Origin: Caulobacter radicis
Lineage (GTDB): Bacteria > Pseudomonadota > Alphaproteobacteria > Caulobacterales > Caulobacteraceae
Assembly: GCF_003094615.1 (NCBI RefSeq)
Contig: NZ_QDKO01000010.1
Location: forward strand, 227,431-291,430
Direction of reading: 5' to 3'
DNA: 64,000 bases
Below the pieces are notes generated by a model. That model saw only the letters and a list, made by a program, of their open reading frames with translations, searched no databases and was not told where the DNA came from. Position 1 is the first letter of the stretch. Every line of letters begins with the position of its first letter. The translations under genes were made by a program, and so were the position numbers. Positions 25,494 through 35,035 of this stretch are shown here, piece by piece.

Positions 25494-26803
25494 TGCGGCG
25501 TCTTCTGCTGGCCGCCGCGGGCGCGGCGGCCTTGAGCGTGGCGGCCTGCGGCGAGCGGGCCAAGCTCGACGTGGCCGCCGGCACGGGCGCCAACCCGCAG
25601 CTGCCGGCCCCGAAGAAGACGCTGCTGCCGACGATCAACATCGCGCCGGCCAAGGGCTGGCCGGCGGGCGGCGCGCCCAAGGCGTCCGACGCGCTGCAGG
25701 TGCGGGCCTTCGCCGACAAGCTGGACCACCCGCGCTGGATCCACGTGCTGCCCAACGGCGACGTATTGGTCGCCGAGACCAACGCCCCGCCCAAGCCCGA
25801 GGACGGCAAGGGCCTGAAGGGCTGGATCCAGGGCCTGGTGATGAAGCGCGCCGGCGCGGTGACCAAGAGCGCCAACCGCATCACCCTGCTGCGCGACACC
25901 AATGGCGACGGGGTGGCAGACCTGCGCTCGACCTTCCTGTCGGGCCTGAACTCGCCCTTCGGCATGGCCCTGGTGGGCGATACCTTCTACGTGGCCGACA
26001 CCGACGCGGTGCTGGCCTTCGCCTACAAGGAAGGCGAGACCGCCATCACCGCGCCGCGCCGGCGGGTGACCGACCTGCCGGCCGGTCCGCGCAACCACCA
26101 TTGGACGAAGTCGCTGATCGCCAGCCGCGACGGGACGCGGCTCTATGCGACCGTCGGCTCCAACAGCAATGTCGCCGAGAACGGCATGGCCGAGGAGGAG
26201 GGCAGGGCCGCCATCTGGGAAATCGATGTGGCCACCGGCGCCAAGCGCCTGTTCGCCACCGGCCTGCGCAATCCCAACGGCATGGACTGGGAGCCGACCT
26301 CCGGCGCCCTGTGGACCGTGGTCAACGAGCGCGACGAGATCGGCAGCGATCTGGTGCCCGACTACATGACCTCGGTGAAGGACGGCGGGTTCTACGGCTG
26401 GCCCTACAGCTATTACGGCCAGCACGTGGACGCGCGGGTGAAGCCCCAGCGGCCCGACCTGGTGGCCCGGGCGATCAAGCCGGACTACGCGCTGGGACCC
26501 CACACCGCCTCGCTGGGCCTGGCCTTCGACGGCGGCGGGGCCCTCCTGGGTCCGTCGCGCGGCGGGGCGTTCATCGGCCAGCACGGGTCGTGGAACCGCA
26601 AGCCTCACAGCGGCTACAAGGTGGTGTTCGTGCCCTTCGCCGGCGGCAAGCCGTCGGGACCGCCGCGCGACATCCTGACGGGTTTCCTCAACGCAGACGG
26701 CGAGGCGCTGGGGCGGCCGGTGGGAGTGGCGATGGACATGGACGGCGGCCTGCTGGTGGCTGACGACGTCGGCAACGTCATCTGGCGGCTCTCCCGGCGC
26801 TGA
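25493..26803 (+). CDS. PQQ-dependent sugar (sorbosone-type) dehydrogenase lipoprotein
   Basis: The 436-aa protein has a lipoprotein signal with lipobox VAAC (Cys near residue 19) and a six-bladed beta-propeller of the soluble glucose/sorbosone dehydrogenase family: [54 protein letters not shown]. It would oxidise sugars or aldoses in the periplasm with PQQ. It is translationally coupled to the GlsB-like gene. Confidence 0.85.
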   Translation: MRRLLLAAAGAAALSVAACGERAKLDVAAGTGANPQLPAPKKTLLPTINIAPAKGWPAGGAPKASDALQVRAFADKLDHPRWIHVLPNGDVLVAETNAPPKPEDGKGLKGWIQGLVMKRAGAVTKSANRITLLRDTNGDGVADLRSTFLSGLNSPFGMALVGDTFYVADTDAVLAFAYKEGETAITAPRRRVTDLPAGPRNHHWTKSLIASRDGTRLYATVGSNSNVAENGMAEEEGRAAIWEIDVATGAKRLFATGLRNPNGMDWEPTSGALWTVVNERDEIGSDLVPDYMTSVKDGGFYGWPYSYYGQHVDARVKPQRPDLVARAIKPDYALGPHTASLGLAFDGGGALLGPSRGGAFIGQHGSWNRKPHSGYKVVFVPFAGGKPSGPPRDILTGFLNADGEALGRPVGVAMDMDGGLLVADDVGNVIWRLSRR

Positions 26804-27212
26804 TCCGATTCCGCCGGAAACGCCTGCGGCGCCCAAAAGCCGGGCGTTCGCCGGAGCCTCCGATCCGGCTCCAGCGGCGAGGCGTTGTCATTCACAACTA
26901 CAGTGATGGAAATCATAACCGCCAGTATCGGCGTGTTTCAAAATTGAATCTATAAAACTATTAAATAGAATACATGTCTTTCGGTCGGGAGATAACGACC
27001 GAACTGTGACGAACTAATGTCCGACCCATGATCTTTGGCGGCCAACTATTGCTGTCGAAGGCGGCTTTGCCGGGAAAATTGGGTGGAAAGTCGATCGGCG
27101 AGGCGTGTTCGCGCTTCTTCGGCGGCTTCCGCGTCCTAAAGACCCCGTCAGGGCAGGAGCTTCGCGAGGGGCGAAGTTTCCACGCAAACCTATCCATGGG
27201 GGCATATTCTAG
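26804..27212. other. Upstream region of the TonB-dependent receptor
   Basis: This 409-bp gap contains an AT-rich stretch around 26885-26975, the likely promoter zone, and a probable long leader for the receptor gene. A weak hairpin, GGAGCTTCGCGAGGGGCGAAG, lies near 27157-27177. No riboswitch or coding frame is recognised. Confidence 0.4.
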
Positions 27213-30200
27213 ATGCTTGATCGCAAGTTGCTGCTGGCCTCGTCGGTGATCGCCGGCCTGGGGCTGGCGCCCGTCGGCGCGTGGGCCCAGGCCCAGACCC
27301 AGACCCAGACGAAGTCCGACAAGGCCGCGGCCTCGAACGCCGACGACGCCGTCGATGTCGAGGCCATCGTCGTCACCGGCTCGCGCATCAAGCGCAACGC
27401 CTACAACAGCGCCTCGCCGATCCAGGTGATCACTTCGGAACAGAGTGAACTGGAGGGCCTGGTCAACACCACCGAGATCATCCAGAGCTCGTCGCTGGCC
27501 AGCGGCTCGTTCCAGGTGGCCGACGAACTGACCGGCTACAACGTCACCGGCGGTCCGGGCGTCAACACCATCTCGCTGCGCGGCCTGGGGGCCAACCGCA
27601 CCCTGGTGCTGCTGAACGGCCGTCGCCTGACGCCGTCGGGCGTGCGCGGCACGGTCGGCCCGGTCGACCTGAACACCATCCCCAACGCCATGATCGACCG
27701 CGTCGAGATCCTCAAGGACGGCGCCTCGTCGATCTACGGCTCGGACGCCGTCGCCGGCGTCGTCAACTACATCACCAAGACCGACTATGACGGCGGCCGC
27801 GTGCGGGTCTACGGCAATGCGCCGTTCGCCAAGGGCGGCGGCGGCCAGGAGTATTCGGCCGAAGCCTCGTGGGGCAAGACCTTCGAGCGCGGCTATCTCA
27901 GCGCCTCGGCCAGCTACTACAAGCAGAACGCCCTGCGCCGCGGCGACCGCGACTACACCAGCTGCTCGGCCGACAACTACTACAGCACCACCACCGGCGC
28001 CCGCGTCGACCTGACCGATCCGGCCACCGGCGACTACAAGTGCTTCAACCAGATCAACAACGTCGCCTACACCAGCGGCTACGGCGGCTACTTCCAGTAC
28101 ATGGTCCCGGGCACGAGCTATTCGTACACCGGCAACACCGCGCCGAACTTCGTGGCCAGCAACGCCGCCTTCGCCAACCTGGCCCGCGTGGCGCGCGCCA
28201 ACTATCCGGAGACCTACCGGGTCGCCAACTACGACTCGTCGGTCTGGCAGCGGGCCACGGTCATCAGCCCGGTCGAGCGCGCCAGCTTCTACGTCACCGG
28301 CGGCTATGACCTGGGCGCGGGCGTCGAGGCCTATGGCGAGCTGCTCTACAACCGCCGCAACTCCGAACAGAACGGCGCCCGCCAGCTGTTCCCGACCGTC
28401 AGCACCACCAACCCGAACAACATCTTCGGCGCGGCCGGCGGCACGGCCTATCCGGTCATCGCGGTGGCCTACGACTCGATCCAGAAGGTCGACTACTATC
28501 GGGGCCTGGGCGGCCTGCGCGGCGACTTCAAGTTCCTGGAAGGCTCCAAGCTGGGCTTCCTGAGGGGCTGGGACTGGGACGTCTACGGCCAGTACGGCAA
28601 GTCGGACGGGACCTATTCGGTCAGCTCGATCAACAGCGACGCCATCGCCGCCACCACCTCGGCCGGTTCGTACTGCAACCAGTCGCTGGTGACGATCTCG
28701 GGCGGCGACTGCTCGACCCTGCCCAACGGCATCCCGTGGTTCAGCTCGCGCGTCATGGCCGGCCAGTTCACCGACGCCGAAAAGGCCTTCCTGTTCGGCG
28801 TCGACGTCGGCCACACCACCTACGAGCAGTCGCTGGTCGAGGCCAGCTTCTCGGGCGAGCTGTTCAGCCTGCCGGCCGGCAAGGTCGGGGCCGCCTTCGG
28901 CTTCACCTGGCGCCATGACGACTTCGACGACAGCCCGGGCACGGCGTCGCTGACCAACAACAACTGGAACCTGACCCGCGCCGGCCACACCTTCGGCACG
29001 GACACCACGACCGAGGCCTTCGCCGAGATCGACGTGCCGGTGCTCAAGGACCTGTTCCTGGTCAAGAGCCTGGACCTGCAGGTCTCGGGCCGCCACACCG
29101 AGGTCGACAGCTACGGCGACAGCGACACCTACAAGATCGGCCTGAACTGGCAGATCACCCCGACCTGGCGCCTGCGCATGAGCGACGGCACCTCGTTCCG
29201 CGCCCCGTCGCTGTACGAGCTCTACCTCGCCGACCAGACCGGCTACAGCGTCGCCGACCCCTGCATCCTCTACGGCAGCAGCGGCGCCAGCCAGACCATC
29301 GTCACCAACTGCGCCGCCCAGGGCGTGTCGGCCACCCAGGCCAGCTACTCCACCCTGGTCACGGCCGGCGGCGGCAAGGGCATCCTGAAGGCCGAGACCT
29401 CGGAGTCGAAGACCATCGGCGTGGTGTTCACCCCGAGCTTCATCAACCTGAAGGTCGCGGTCGACTACGCCGACATCGACATCAGCAACGAGATCACCCA
29501 GTTCGGCGCCGCCAAGATCGCCTCGCGCTGCTACGAGTCGGTGGGTCTCTCCAGCCCGTTCTGCCAGCTGGTGACGCGGGACCCGACCACGCACCTGCTG
29601 ACCCTGGTCAAGAACGACTACGTCAACGTCGCTTCGCAGAAGAGCCGCGCGATCGACCTGACGACCGACTACCGCCACGACTTCGACAACGGCGGGCAGC
29701 TCTATTTCAACAGCCAGTTCAGCTGGCAGCTGCAGGACACCTCGAACCTGTTCGGCGAGACCGAGGAGGACGACTACAACGGCACGACCTACATCTACGA
29801 CGGCCCGGACTTCTCGGGTAAGGCCAGCCTGTCGTACCGCAAGGGGCCGTGGACCTACACCTGGTCGTCGACCATCACGGGCAAGGCCTCGGACGCCGAG
29901 ATCCTGGGCGACACCGTGGGCAGCGCCAAGTACGCCACCTCCACGAGCTACGACTACGTGGTCGGCTCGACGTACTACAAGTACGTCCACGTGAAGTACC
30001 ACACCGAGTTCATGGCCTATCACAACGTCTCGGCCCGCAAGGTGATCGACGACAAGACGACCATGACCTTCGGCGTGCAGAACCTGTTCGACGAGGCCCC
30101 GCCCTCGATCTCGAGCAGCTATCGCGTCGGCAACTCGGAAATCTGGGGCTATGAGCTGCGGGGCCGTCGCGGTTTCCTCAGCATCGAGCGCAGCTGGTAA
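27213..30200 (+). CDS. TonB-dependent outer-membrane receptor
   Basis: The 995-aa protein has a signal peptide (MLDRKLLLASSVIAGLGLAPVGAWAQ) and a TonB-box-like DVEAIVVTGSRIKR. The plug domain follows (INTISLRGLGANRTLVLLNGRRL, DRVEILKDGASSIYGSDAVAGVVNYITK), then a long aromatic-rich beta-barrel ending in the C-terminal aromatic residue (IERSW). This oligogenic-type receptor class in Caulobacter often imports plant-derived sugars or peptides. The ligand here is unknown. Confidence 0.92.
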   Translation: MLDRKLLLASSVIAGLGLAPVGAWAQAQTQTQTKSDKAAASNADDAVDVEAIVVTGSRIKRNAYNSASPIQVITSEQSELEGLVNTTEIIQSSSLASGSFQVADELTGYNVTGGPGVNTISLRGLGANRTLVLLNGRRLTPSGVRGTVGPVDLNTIPNAMIDRVEILKDGASSIYGSDAVAGVVNYITKTDYDGGRVRVYGNAPFAKGGGGQEYSAEASWGKTFERGYLSASASYYKQNALRRGDRDYTSCSADNYYSTTTGARVDLTDPATGDYKCFNQINNVAYTSGYGGYFQYMVPGTSYSYTGNTAPNFVASNAAFANLARVARANYPETYRVANYDSSVWQRATVISPVERASFYVTGGYDLGAGVEAYGELLYNRRNSEQNGARQLFPTVSTTNPNNIFGAAGGTAYPVIAVAYDSIQKVDYYRGLGGLRGDFKFLEGSKLGFLRGWDWDVYGQYGKSDGTYSVSSINSDAIAATTSAGSYCNQSLVTISGGDCSTLPNGIPWFSSRVMAGQFTDAEKAFLFGVDVGHTTYEQSLVEASFSGELFSLPAGKVGAAFGFTWRHDDFDDSPGTASLTNNNWNLTRAGHTFGTDTTTEAFAEIDVPVLKDLFLVKSLDLQVSGRHTEVDSYGDSDTYKIGLNWQITPTWRLRMSDGTSFRAPSLYELYLADQTGYSVADPCILYGSSGASQTIVTNCAAQGVSATQASYSTLVTAGGGKGILKAETSESKTIGVVFTPSFINLKVAVDYADIDISNEITQFGAAKIASRCYESVGLSSPFCQLVTRDPTTHLLTLVKNDYVNVASQKSRAIDLTTDYRHDFDNGGQLYFNSQFSWQLQDTSNLFGETEEDDYNGTTYIYDGPDFSGKASLSYRKGPWTYTWSSTITGKASDAEILGDTVGSAKYATSTSYDYVVGSTYYKYVHVKYHTEFMAYHNVSARKVIDDKTTMTFGVQNLFDEAPPSISSSYRVGNSEIWGYELRGRRGFLSIERSW

Positions 30201-30224
30201 GCGGCGTCCAAGCCTGAAAGCCGG

Positions 30225-30261
30225 AAAGGCCGTCGCCCTCGCGGGCGGCGGCCTTTTCTTT
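30225..30261 (+). terminator. Terminator of the TonB receptor gene
   Basis: A 13-bp stem (with one G-T pair) formed by AAAGGCCGTCGCC and GGCGGCGGCCTTT around a CTCGCG loop is followed by TTCTTT. It lies 24 bp after the stop codon. Confidence 0.85.
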
Positions 30262-30263
30262 GG

Positions 30264-30402
30264 ATCCTCTCCCGCGAAGCGGGGGAGGTGGCGCGGCGCG
30301 GATACGCGCCGTGACGGAGGGGGCGAGGGAAGGGGCGCAGTACGCGCGGCCGCCCCCTCCACCGCTTCGCGGTCCCCCTCCCCCGTTGCACGGGGGAGGA
30401 GC
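30264..30402. repeat. GC-rich palindromic intergenic repeat, divergent copy 4
   Basis: A variant of the same family: CTCTCCCGCGAAGCGGGGGAGGTGGC at the left, GACGGAGGGGGCGAGG, then GCCCCCTCCACCGCTTCGCGGTCCCCCTCCCCC and a closing GGGGGAGGA. It lies between the receptor terminator and the terminator of the convergent GTPase gene. Confidence 0.75.
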
Positions 30403-30417
30403 TTGCCGCCGCCCACG

Positions 30418-30448
30418 AAAAAGGCCGCCGACCCGGAGGTCGGCGGCC
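30418..30448 (-). terminator. Terminator of typA
   Basis: A perfect 11-bp stem GGCCGCCGACC/GGTCGGCGGCC with a 4-nt loop. Read on the minus strand it is followed by TTTTT. It lies 29 bp beyond the typA stop codon. Confidence 0.85.
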
Positions 30449-30476
30449 CGTTTCAAATCCCGAAGGATGCGAAGAA

Positions 30477-32312
30477 CTAGTCTTCCTTCACGCGCTTCTT
30501 GCGGAAGGAGGGGTTCAGCGTCTGCTTGCGCAGGCGGATGTTCTTCGGGGTCACTTCGACCAGCTCGTCTTCCTCGATGTAGGCGATGGCCTGCTCGAGG
30601 GTCATCTTGCGCGGCGGGGTCAGGCGGATCGACTCGTCCTTGCCCGAGGCGCGGACGTTGGTCAGCTGCTTGGCCTTCATCGGGTTGACGTCCATGTCAT
30701 CCTGGCGGCTGTTCTCGCCGATGATCATGCCCTGATAGGTCTTCTCGCCGGCGCCGACGAACATCGTGCCGCGCTCTTCCAGGTTCCACAGCGCGTAGGC
30801 GGCGGTTTCACCATCCGAGTTCGAGATCAGCACGCCCTTGCGCTGTTGGTCGATGGCGCCCTTGTAGGCTTCGTAGTGGCTGAACACGCGGTTCAGCACG
30901 CCCGAACCGCGCGTGTCGGTCAGGAACTCGCCCTGGTAGCCGATCAGCGAGCGCGACGGAGCGGTCAGCTGGATGCGGGTCTTGCCCGCGCCCGACGGAC
31001 CCATGTCGCGCAGTTCGGCCTTACGCAGCGACAGCTTCTCGATGACGATGCCCGAGAACTCGTCGTCGACGTCGATCATGACGTCTTCCATCGGCTCCAG
31101 GCGCTTGCCGGTTTCCGGATCGGCCTGGAACACGACGCGCGGACGCGAGATCGAGACCTCGAAGCCTTCGCGGCGCATGTTCTCGATCAGGACGCCCAGT
31201 TGCAGTTCGCCGCGGCCCGACACTTCATAGGCGTCGCCTTCGGTGCTCTCGGTCACCCGGATGGCGACGTTGCTCTCGGCTTCCTTCAGCAGGCGGTCGC
31301 GGATGACGCGCGACTGGACCTTGTCGCCTTCGCGGCCGGCCAGCGGGCTGTCGTTGACCGAGACGGTCATCGAGATGGTCGGCGGGTCGATCGGCTGGGC
31401 CGGCAGGGCCTCGGTCACTTCCATGGCGCACAGGGTGTCGGCCACGGTCGCCTTGGACATGCCCGCGATGGCGACGATGTCACCGGCTTCGGCGCCCTCG
31501 TCGATCGGCTGGCGCTTCAGGCCGCGGAAGGCCAGCACCTTGGTGATGCGGCCGCGCTCGATTTCCTTGCCGTTGCGGTCCAGGGCGTGGATGGCCATGC
31601 CGGGGACGGCGCGGCCGCTCTCGATGCGGCCGGTCAGCAGGCGGCCCAGGAACGGGTCGCTTTCGATCAGCACGTTCAGGATCTGGAACGGCTCGTCCTT
31701 CTTGGCGATCTGCTTGGGTTCCGGCACGTGGCGGACGATCAGGTCGAACAGCGGGGCGAGGTTGTCGCTGGGCACGTTCATGTCCAGCGTGGCCCAGCCC
31801 GAACGGCCCGAAGCGTAGATGTGCGGGAAGTCCAGCTGCTCGTCCGTGGCGCCGATGGCGGCGAACAGGTCGAAGGCGGCGTTGTGGACGCGGTCCGGAT
31901 CGGCGTGGGCGCGGTCGACCTTATTGATGCAGAGGATCGGGCGCAGGCCCATCTTCAGCGCCTTGGTCAGCACGAACTTGGTCTGCGGCATGACGCCTTC
32001 CTCGGCGTCGATCAGCAGGACGCAGCCGTCCACCATGCCCAGGATCCGCTCCACCTCGCCGCCGAAGTCGGCGTGTCCGGGGGTGTCGATGATGTTGATG
32101 CGGGTTTCGCCCGCTTCACCGTTCCACAGGACGCTGGTGCACTTGGCCAGGATGGTGATGCCGCGTTCGCGCTCCTGGTCGTTGGAGTCCATGGCGCGTT
32201 CGGTCGTCGCCTCGTTGGCGCGGAACACGCCCGACTGGGCCAGCAGCTGGTCGACGAGGGTGGTCTTGCCATGATCGACGTGCGCGATGATGGCGATATT
32301 TCGCATGGACAT
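30477..32312 (-). CDS. typA: Ribosome-associated GTPase TypA/BipA
   Basis: The 611-aa translational GTPase has G1 AHVDHGKTT, the G2 region with RGITILAK, G3 DTPGHADFGGEVER and G4 NKVDR. EF-G-like domains and the BipA-specific C-terminal domain follow (NPMKAKQLTNVRASGKDE, IEEDELVEVTPKNIRLRK). It acts on the ribosome in stress adaptation and subunit assembly. Length and motifs are full-length for the family. Confidence 0.95.
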   Translation of the reverse strand: MSMRNIAIIAHVDHGKTTLVDQLLAQSGVFRANEATTERAMDSNDQERERGITILAKCTSVLWNGEAGETRINIIDTPGHADFGGEVERILGMVDGCVLLIDAEEGVMPQTKFVLTKALKMGLRPILCINKVDRAHADPDRVHNAAFDLFAAIGATDEQLDFPHIYASGRSGWATLDMNVPSDNLAPLFDLIVRHVPEPKQIAKKDEPFQILNVLIESDPFLGRLLTGRIESGRAVPGMAIHALDRNGKEIERGRITKVLAFRGLKRQPIDEGAEAGDIVAIAGMSKATVADTLCAMEVTEALPAQPIDPPTISMTVSVNDSPLAGREGDKVQSRVIRDRLLKEAESNVAIRVTESTEGDAYEVSGRGELQLGVLIENMRREGFEVSISRPRVVFQADPETGKRLEPMEDVMIDVDDEFSGIVIEKLSLRKAELRDMGPSGAGKTRIQLTAPSRSLIGYQGEFLTDTRGSGVLNRVFSHYEAYKGAIDQQRKGVLISNSDGETAAYALWNLEERGTMFVGAGEKTYQGMIIGENSRQDDMDVNPMKAKQLTNVRASGKDESIRLTPPRKMTLEQAIAYIEEDELVEVTPKNIRLRKQTLNPSFRKKRVKED

Positions 32313-32634
32313 GGGAGGACGGCGGGCTTTCGGAGAAAATCGGATGAGACGCTGCGCGCGTCAGGCGCGCGGCTTTTACGCGACTGCGCTGCGTTTATCC
32401 ACCCCGTGCGTAAGGCGCCTTATGTCGCGGTTACCGGTGTCATCTCGCAAACCCTTATTCCTACCGGGTTTGAGGTGGTTTCTGGCGGTTGTCGTTTCTT
32501 GGGCAACTAATGCTGCGGCGCAGCAATGCCTATTTTATGGTCAAGCTTGAAGATCGGCGTTCTCCGATCCTTGCTGTGCAAAGGGTTGCTTCATGTTGAT
32601 GCAGAAAATTCGACAACGTTGTCCAACTTTCCGC
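32313..32634. other. Intergenic region between typA and the sRNA
   Basis: This 322-bp stretch should hold the leftward typA promoter. Read rightward it shows no convincing open frame, tRNA or repeat. The composition becomes less GC-rich toward 32600, near the sRNA promoter. Confidence 0.4.
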
Positions 32635-32663
32635 TTGCTCGATTTCGCAGCGCACCCTATAAG
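32635..32663 (+). promoter_or_regulatory. Sigma-70-type promoter of the sRNA
   Basis: TTGCTC at 32635-32640 and TATAAG at 32658-32663 are separated by exactly 17 bp. This places the transcription start near 32669-32671, just ahead of the first RNA hairpin. Confidence 0.7.
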
Positions 32664-32668
32664 CAAGG

Positions 32669-32752
32669 GGTGAGGCGGCGCTGCCGCCTCTGCCCTTCCT
32701 GGGCGTTTCCTCCCTAATGAACTAGCCCGGCCTTACCGCCGGGCTTTTTTTT
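32669..32752 (+). ncRNA. suhB/mmgR-like (alpha-r8 family) trans-acting small RNA
   Basis: An independent transcript of about 84 nt. Hairpin 1 is GAGGCGGC-GCT-GCCGCCTC. A small GCCC-TTCC-GGGC hairpin follows, then the single-stranded TTTCCTCCCT motif. The terminator is AGCCCGGC-CTTACC-GCCGGGCT followed by eight T. The CU-rich unpaired motif between the hairpin and terminator is the anti-Shine-Dalgarno core I associate with alphaproteobacterial suhB/mmgR RNAs. It would base-pair with ribosome-binding sites, probably with Hfq. The family name is from memory; the RNA architecture is read directly. Confidence 0.72.
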
Positions 32753-32834
32753 GGCCCGAGCCCGGGCGGCCGCGAGTTTGCAGGCCTTTGCGGCGGTTTG
32801 CGGGCGTATTGGGGCGCTCGGCCCGCCTTATCCC

Positions 32835-33770
32835 CTACTTCAGCGCCGCCCAGTCCGTCTTCGTCAGCAGGGCTGTCAGCTGCTCCACGTGCGCGGTCAG
32901 CGTCGAGAGGCCCTCGGTCGGCTCGCGGGTCGTCTCGTTCATGTAGAGGGCGCGGTTGATCTCGACCTGCAGCGCGTGGGTGCGGCGGGCGGGGCGGCCG
33001 TAGTGTTCGGTGGTGTAGCCGCCGGCATAGGGGCTGTTGCGGGCCACGCGATAGCCCATGCCCTCCAGCGCCTCCTCGACCAACCTGGTCAGGCCCGGGG
33101 CGCAGGCCGCGCCGAAGCGGTCGCCCAGCACGATGTCGCAGGGACCGCCGACCCTGGCCCGCGTGCCGCGCGTGGCCGCCGCCGGCATCGAGTGCCAGTC
33201 GATCAGCACGGCCAGGCCGTGGGCGGCCCGGGCCTGGGCCAGCAGGCGGTCGAGCATGTCGTGATAGGGGCGGTGGCCGTACTCGACCCGGGCCTTGGCC
33301 TCCTCGAAGGTCAGCTTGCGCACGTAGATCGGCCGGCCGTCGGCGACGCGGGCGATGGCCCCCAGGCCGGCGGCGACGCGGGCGGTGCGGCCGCGGGCGA
33401 ACTCCGGCAGGGCGTTGTCCTCGAACATCGCCGGATCCAGCTCCCAGGGATCGCGGTTGAGGTCGATGTAGGACCGGGCCAGGCGCGAACGGATCGTCGC
33501 CGCGCCCAGCATCGGGGCGCCGGCGATCAGCCGGTCGACGAAGGCGTCCTCCGAGCCCTTCAGCACCGCCTCGGGCAGGCGGGAAACGGCCATCATCTCC
33601 GGCGGGTACAGCGCCCCCGAATGGGGCGAGGCGAACACCAGGGGGGTCGGCGGCGGCGAGCCCTCCGGCGCGGCCCGCACGGCCTCGAACGCCGCCTCGC
33701 GGCCGGGCGCGGCTCCGGCGCTGCTCGAGGCGGAGGCCGTCGTCGGCGTGATCGGGTCCCATGCGTTCAT
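32835..33770 (-). CDS. N-formylglutamate amidohydrolase-family protein
   Basis: The 311-aa protein has the family motifs LVFASPHSGALYP, SYIDLNRDPWELDP, LIDWHSMPA and THALQVEINRALYMNE. These supply the metal-binding His and Glu residues of zinc-dependent N-formylglutamate amidohydrolases. It would release formate from N-formyl amino acids. Its start is about 150 bp from cpdR on the other strand, a gene pairing that I recall from other alphaproteobacteria. Confidence 0.87.
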   Translation of the reverse strand: MNAWDPITPTTASASSSAGAAPGREAAFEAVRAAPEGSPPPTPLVFASPHSGALYPPEMMAVSRLPEAVLKGSEDAFVDRLIAGAPMLGAATIRSRLARSYIDLNRDPWELDPAMFEDNALPEFARGRTARVAAGLGAIARVADGRPIYVRKLTFEEAKARVEYGHRPYHDMLDRLLAQARAAHGLAVLIDWHSMPAAATRGTRARVGGPCDIVLGDRFGAACAPGLTRLVEEALEGMGYRVARNSPYAGGYTTEHYGRPARRTHALQVEINRALYMNETTREPTEGLSTLTAHVEQLTALLTKTDWAALK

Positions 33771-33922
33771 GCGTCACATAGTCGAGGGCGCCGGGCTTGC
33801 GGTCAAATGGCCTCGCGCCCTGTCGTATCTGTGGACGGTCCGCGCCGGTTCACCGGCGATTTACCGTCCTGGACATAAGATTCGGCCTTCCAGAGACGAG
33901 CTCCAACGGAAACGTAAGCGAC

Positions 33923-34279
33923 ATGGCCCGCATCCTCCTCGCCGAAGACGACGACTCGCTGCGGGGCTTTCTCGCCCGGGCGTTGGAACGGGCCGGCTTC
34001 GAAGTCACCGCCTGCGCCGACGGCGAAGAGGCCGTCAGCCACCTCGAGCATCCGTGGGACCTGCTGCTGACCGACATCGTCATGCCCGGCATGGACGGCA
34101 TCGAGGTCGCCCGCCAGGCGGCCGCCCGCGACCCCTCCCTGCGCATCATGTTCATCACCGGCTTCGCCGCCGTCGCCCTTTCGGCCCAGGACCGCGCGCC
34201 GGCCGGCGCCAAGGTGCTGTCCAAGCCCGTCCACCTGCGCGACCTCGTCTCCGAGGTCGAAAAGATGATGGCGGCGTAA
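33923..34279 (+). CDS. cpdR: Cell-cycle response regulator CpdR
   Basis: The 118-aa single receiver domain MARILLAEDDDSLRGFLARALERAGFEV has phospho-acceptor Asp51 in LLLTDIVMPGMDG and ends EKMMAA. Length, Asp51 position and the sequence around it agree with Caulobacter CpdR. In its unphosphorylated form CpdR primes the ClpXP protease at the pole for CtrA-cycle substrates, and it is phosphorylated through CckA-ChpT. ATG 33923 gives the canonical length. Confidence 0.88.
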   Translation: MARILLAEDDDSLRGFLARALERAGFEVTACADGEEAVSHLEHPWDLLLTDIVMPGMDGIEVARQAAARDPSLRIMFITGFAAVALSAQDRAPAGAKVLSKPVHLRDLVSEVEKMMAA

Positions 34280-34411
34280 GGGCTCCACAGGTTCGAGAAA
34301 AACTTCTCGGAAAAGTTTGCGAGGCGGCTTGCGCCCCGGCCAAGCCGCCGCTATACCCCCACACCTTCCCGGCCGGGACGCCTTCACCAAGGCGCTTCGG
34401 ATCGCTTCGGC

Positions 34412-34486
<75 letters not shown>

Positions 34487-34767
34487 TTCCCTTTCTTCAA
34501 TGAAATCAATGACTTAGCGCAAGTAATCGCGCTTAACTTGTCTGTGGTTATCTGCGGCGCCCCCCAGAATGCCCCCCAGAAATCCATCATTTGCGGACGA
34601 AATTCAGCGCTCAAGTCTGACGTGGCCACTCTTCGTAAGCTGCGCGAACAGACAGGCGCTGCTTCGACAGTTGGGTCGGTTGAGATCGTCGCTCAGTTCG
34701 GCGACGCGCTAGGATCCGCTACGACGCATCTGGTTGCCGTGGACAAGGCCGGTGGTCGCCGGTTTGA

Positions 34768-35025
34768 ATGCCGTCCATGGACATGGAAGCGGAAGCGGAT
34801 GATTTGCTGGCGCGGATCCGACTGGTCCGTGAGGATCTCGCTGCGGGCCGGCTGACGCCCAGGCAGGTGCGGCTCTATGCAAGGCTCGGCCGCGAGGTGG
34901 AGCGTATTACGCGCTGCATGGATCTAGCGCCTGACTGTGAGGCGGCCGAAGCGCTCTGGGCGCAGGGCGCAAACCTCATCCGGTCGTTCCTGGACGAGCA
35001 TTTCCCAACGCCGACACGGCACTGA
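34768..35025 (+). CDS. Small hypothetical helical protein of the tRNA-Val-adjacent element
   Basis: The 85-aa protein reads as two or three helices (EAEADDLLARIRLVREDLAAGRLTPRQVRLYARLGREVERITRCM), with later starts at 34777 or 34783 also possible. I do not recognise a family. It sits with DUF2285/DUF6499-type genes characteristic of integrative elements. The 290 bp between the tRNA and this gene contain no integrase. Confidence 0.5.
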   Translation: MPSMDMEAEADDLLARIRLVREDLAAGRLTPRQVRLYARLGREVERITRCMDLAPDCEAAEALWAQGANLIRSFLDEHFPTPTRH

Positions 35026-35035
35026 TCGCGGAAGT

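Noticed and set aside
26961..30416. Very long open frame on the minus strand opposite the TonB receptor
   Set aside because: The translation is a low-complexity Val/Ala/Gly/Arg string with no domain. It mirrors the high third-position GC of the plus-strand receptor gene, so it is an antisense artefact.
32669..32752. 6S RNA
   Set aside because: The transcript is only about 84 nt and lacks the long hairpin with a central open bubble. The hairpin, CU-rich motif and terminator arrangement fits suhB/mmgR better.
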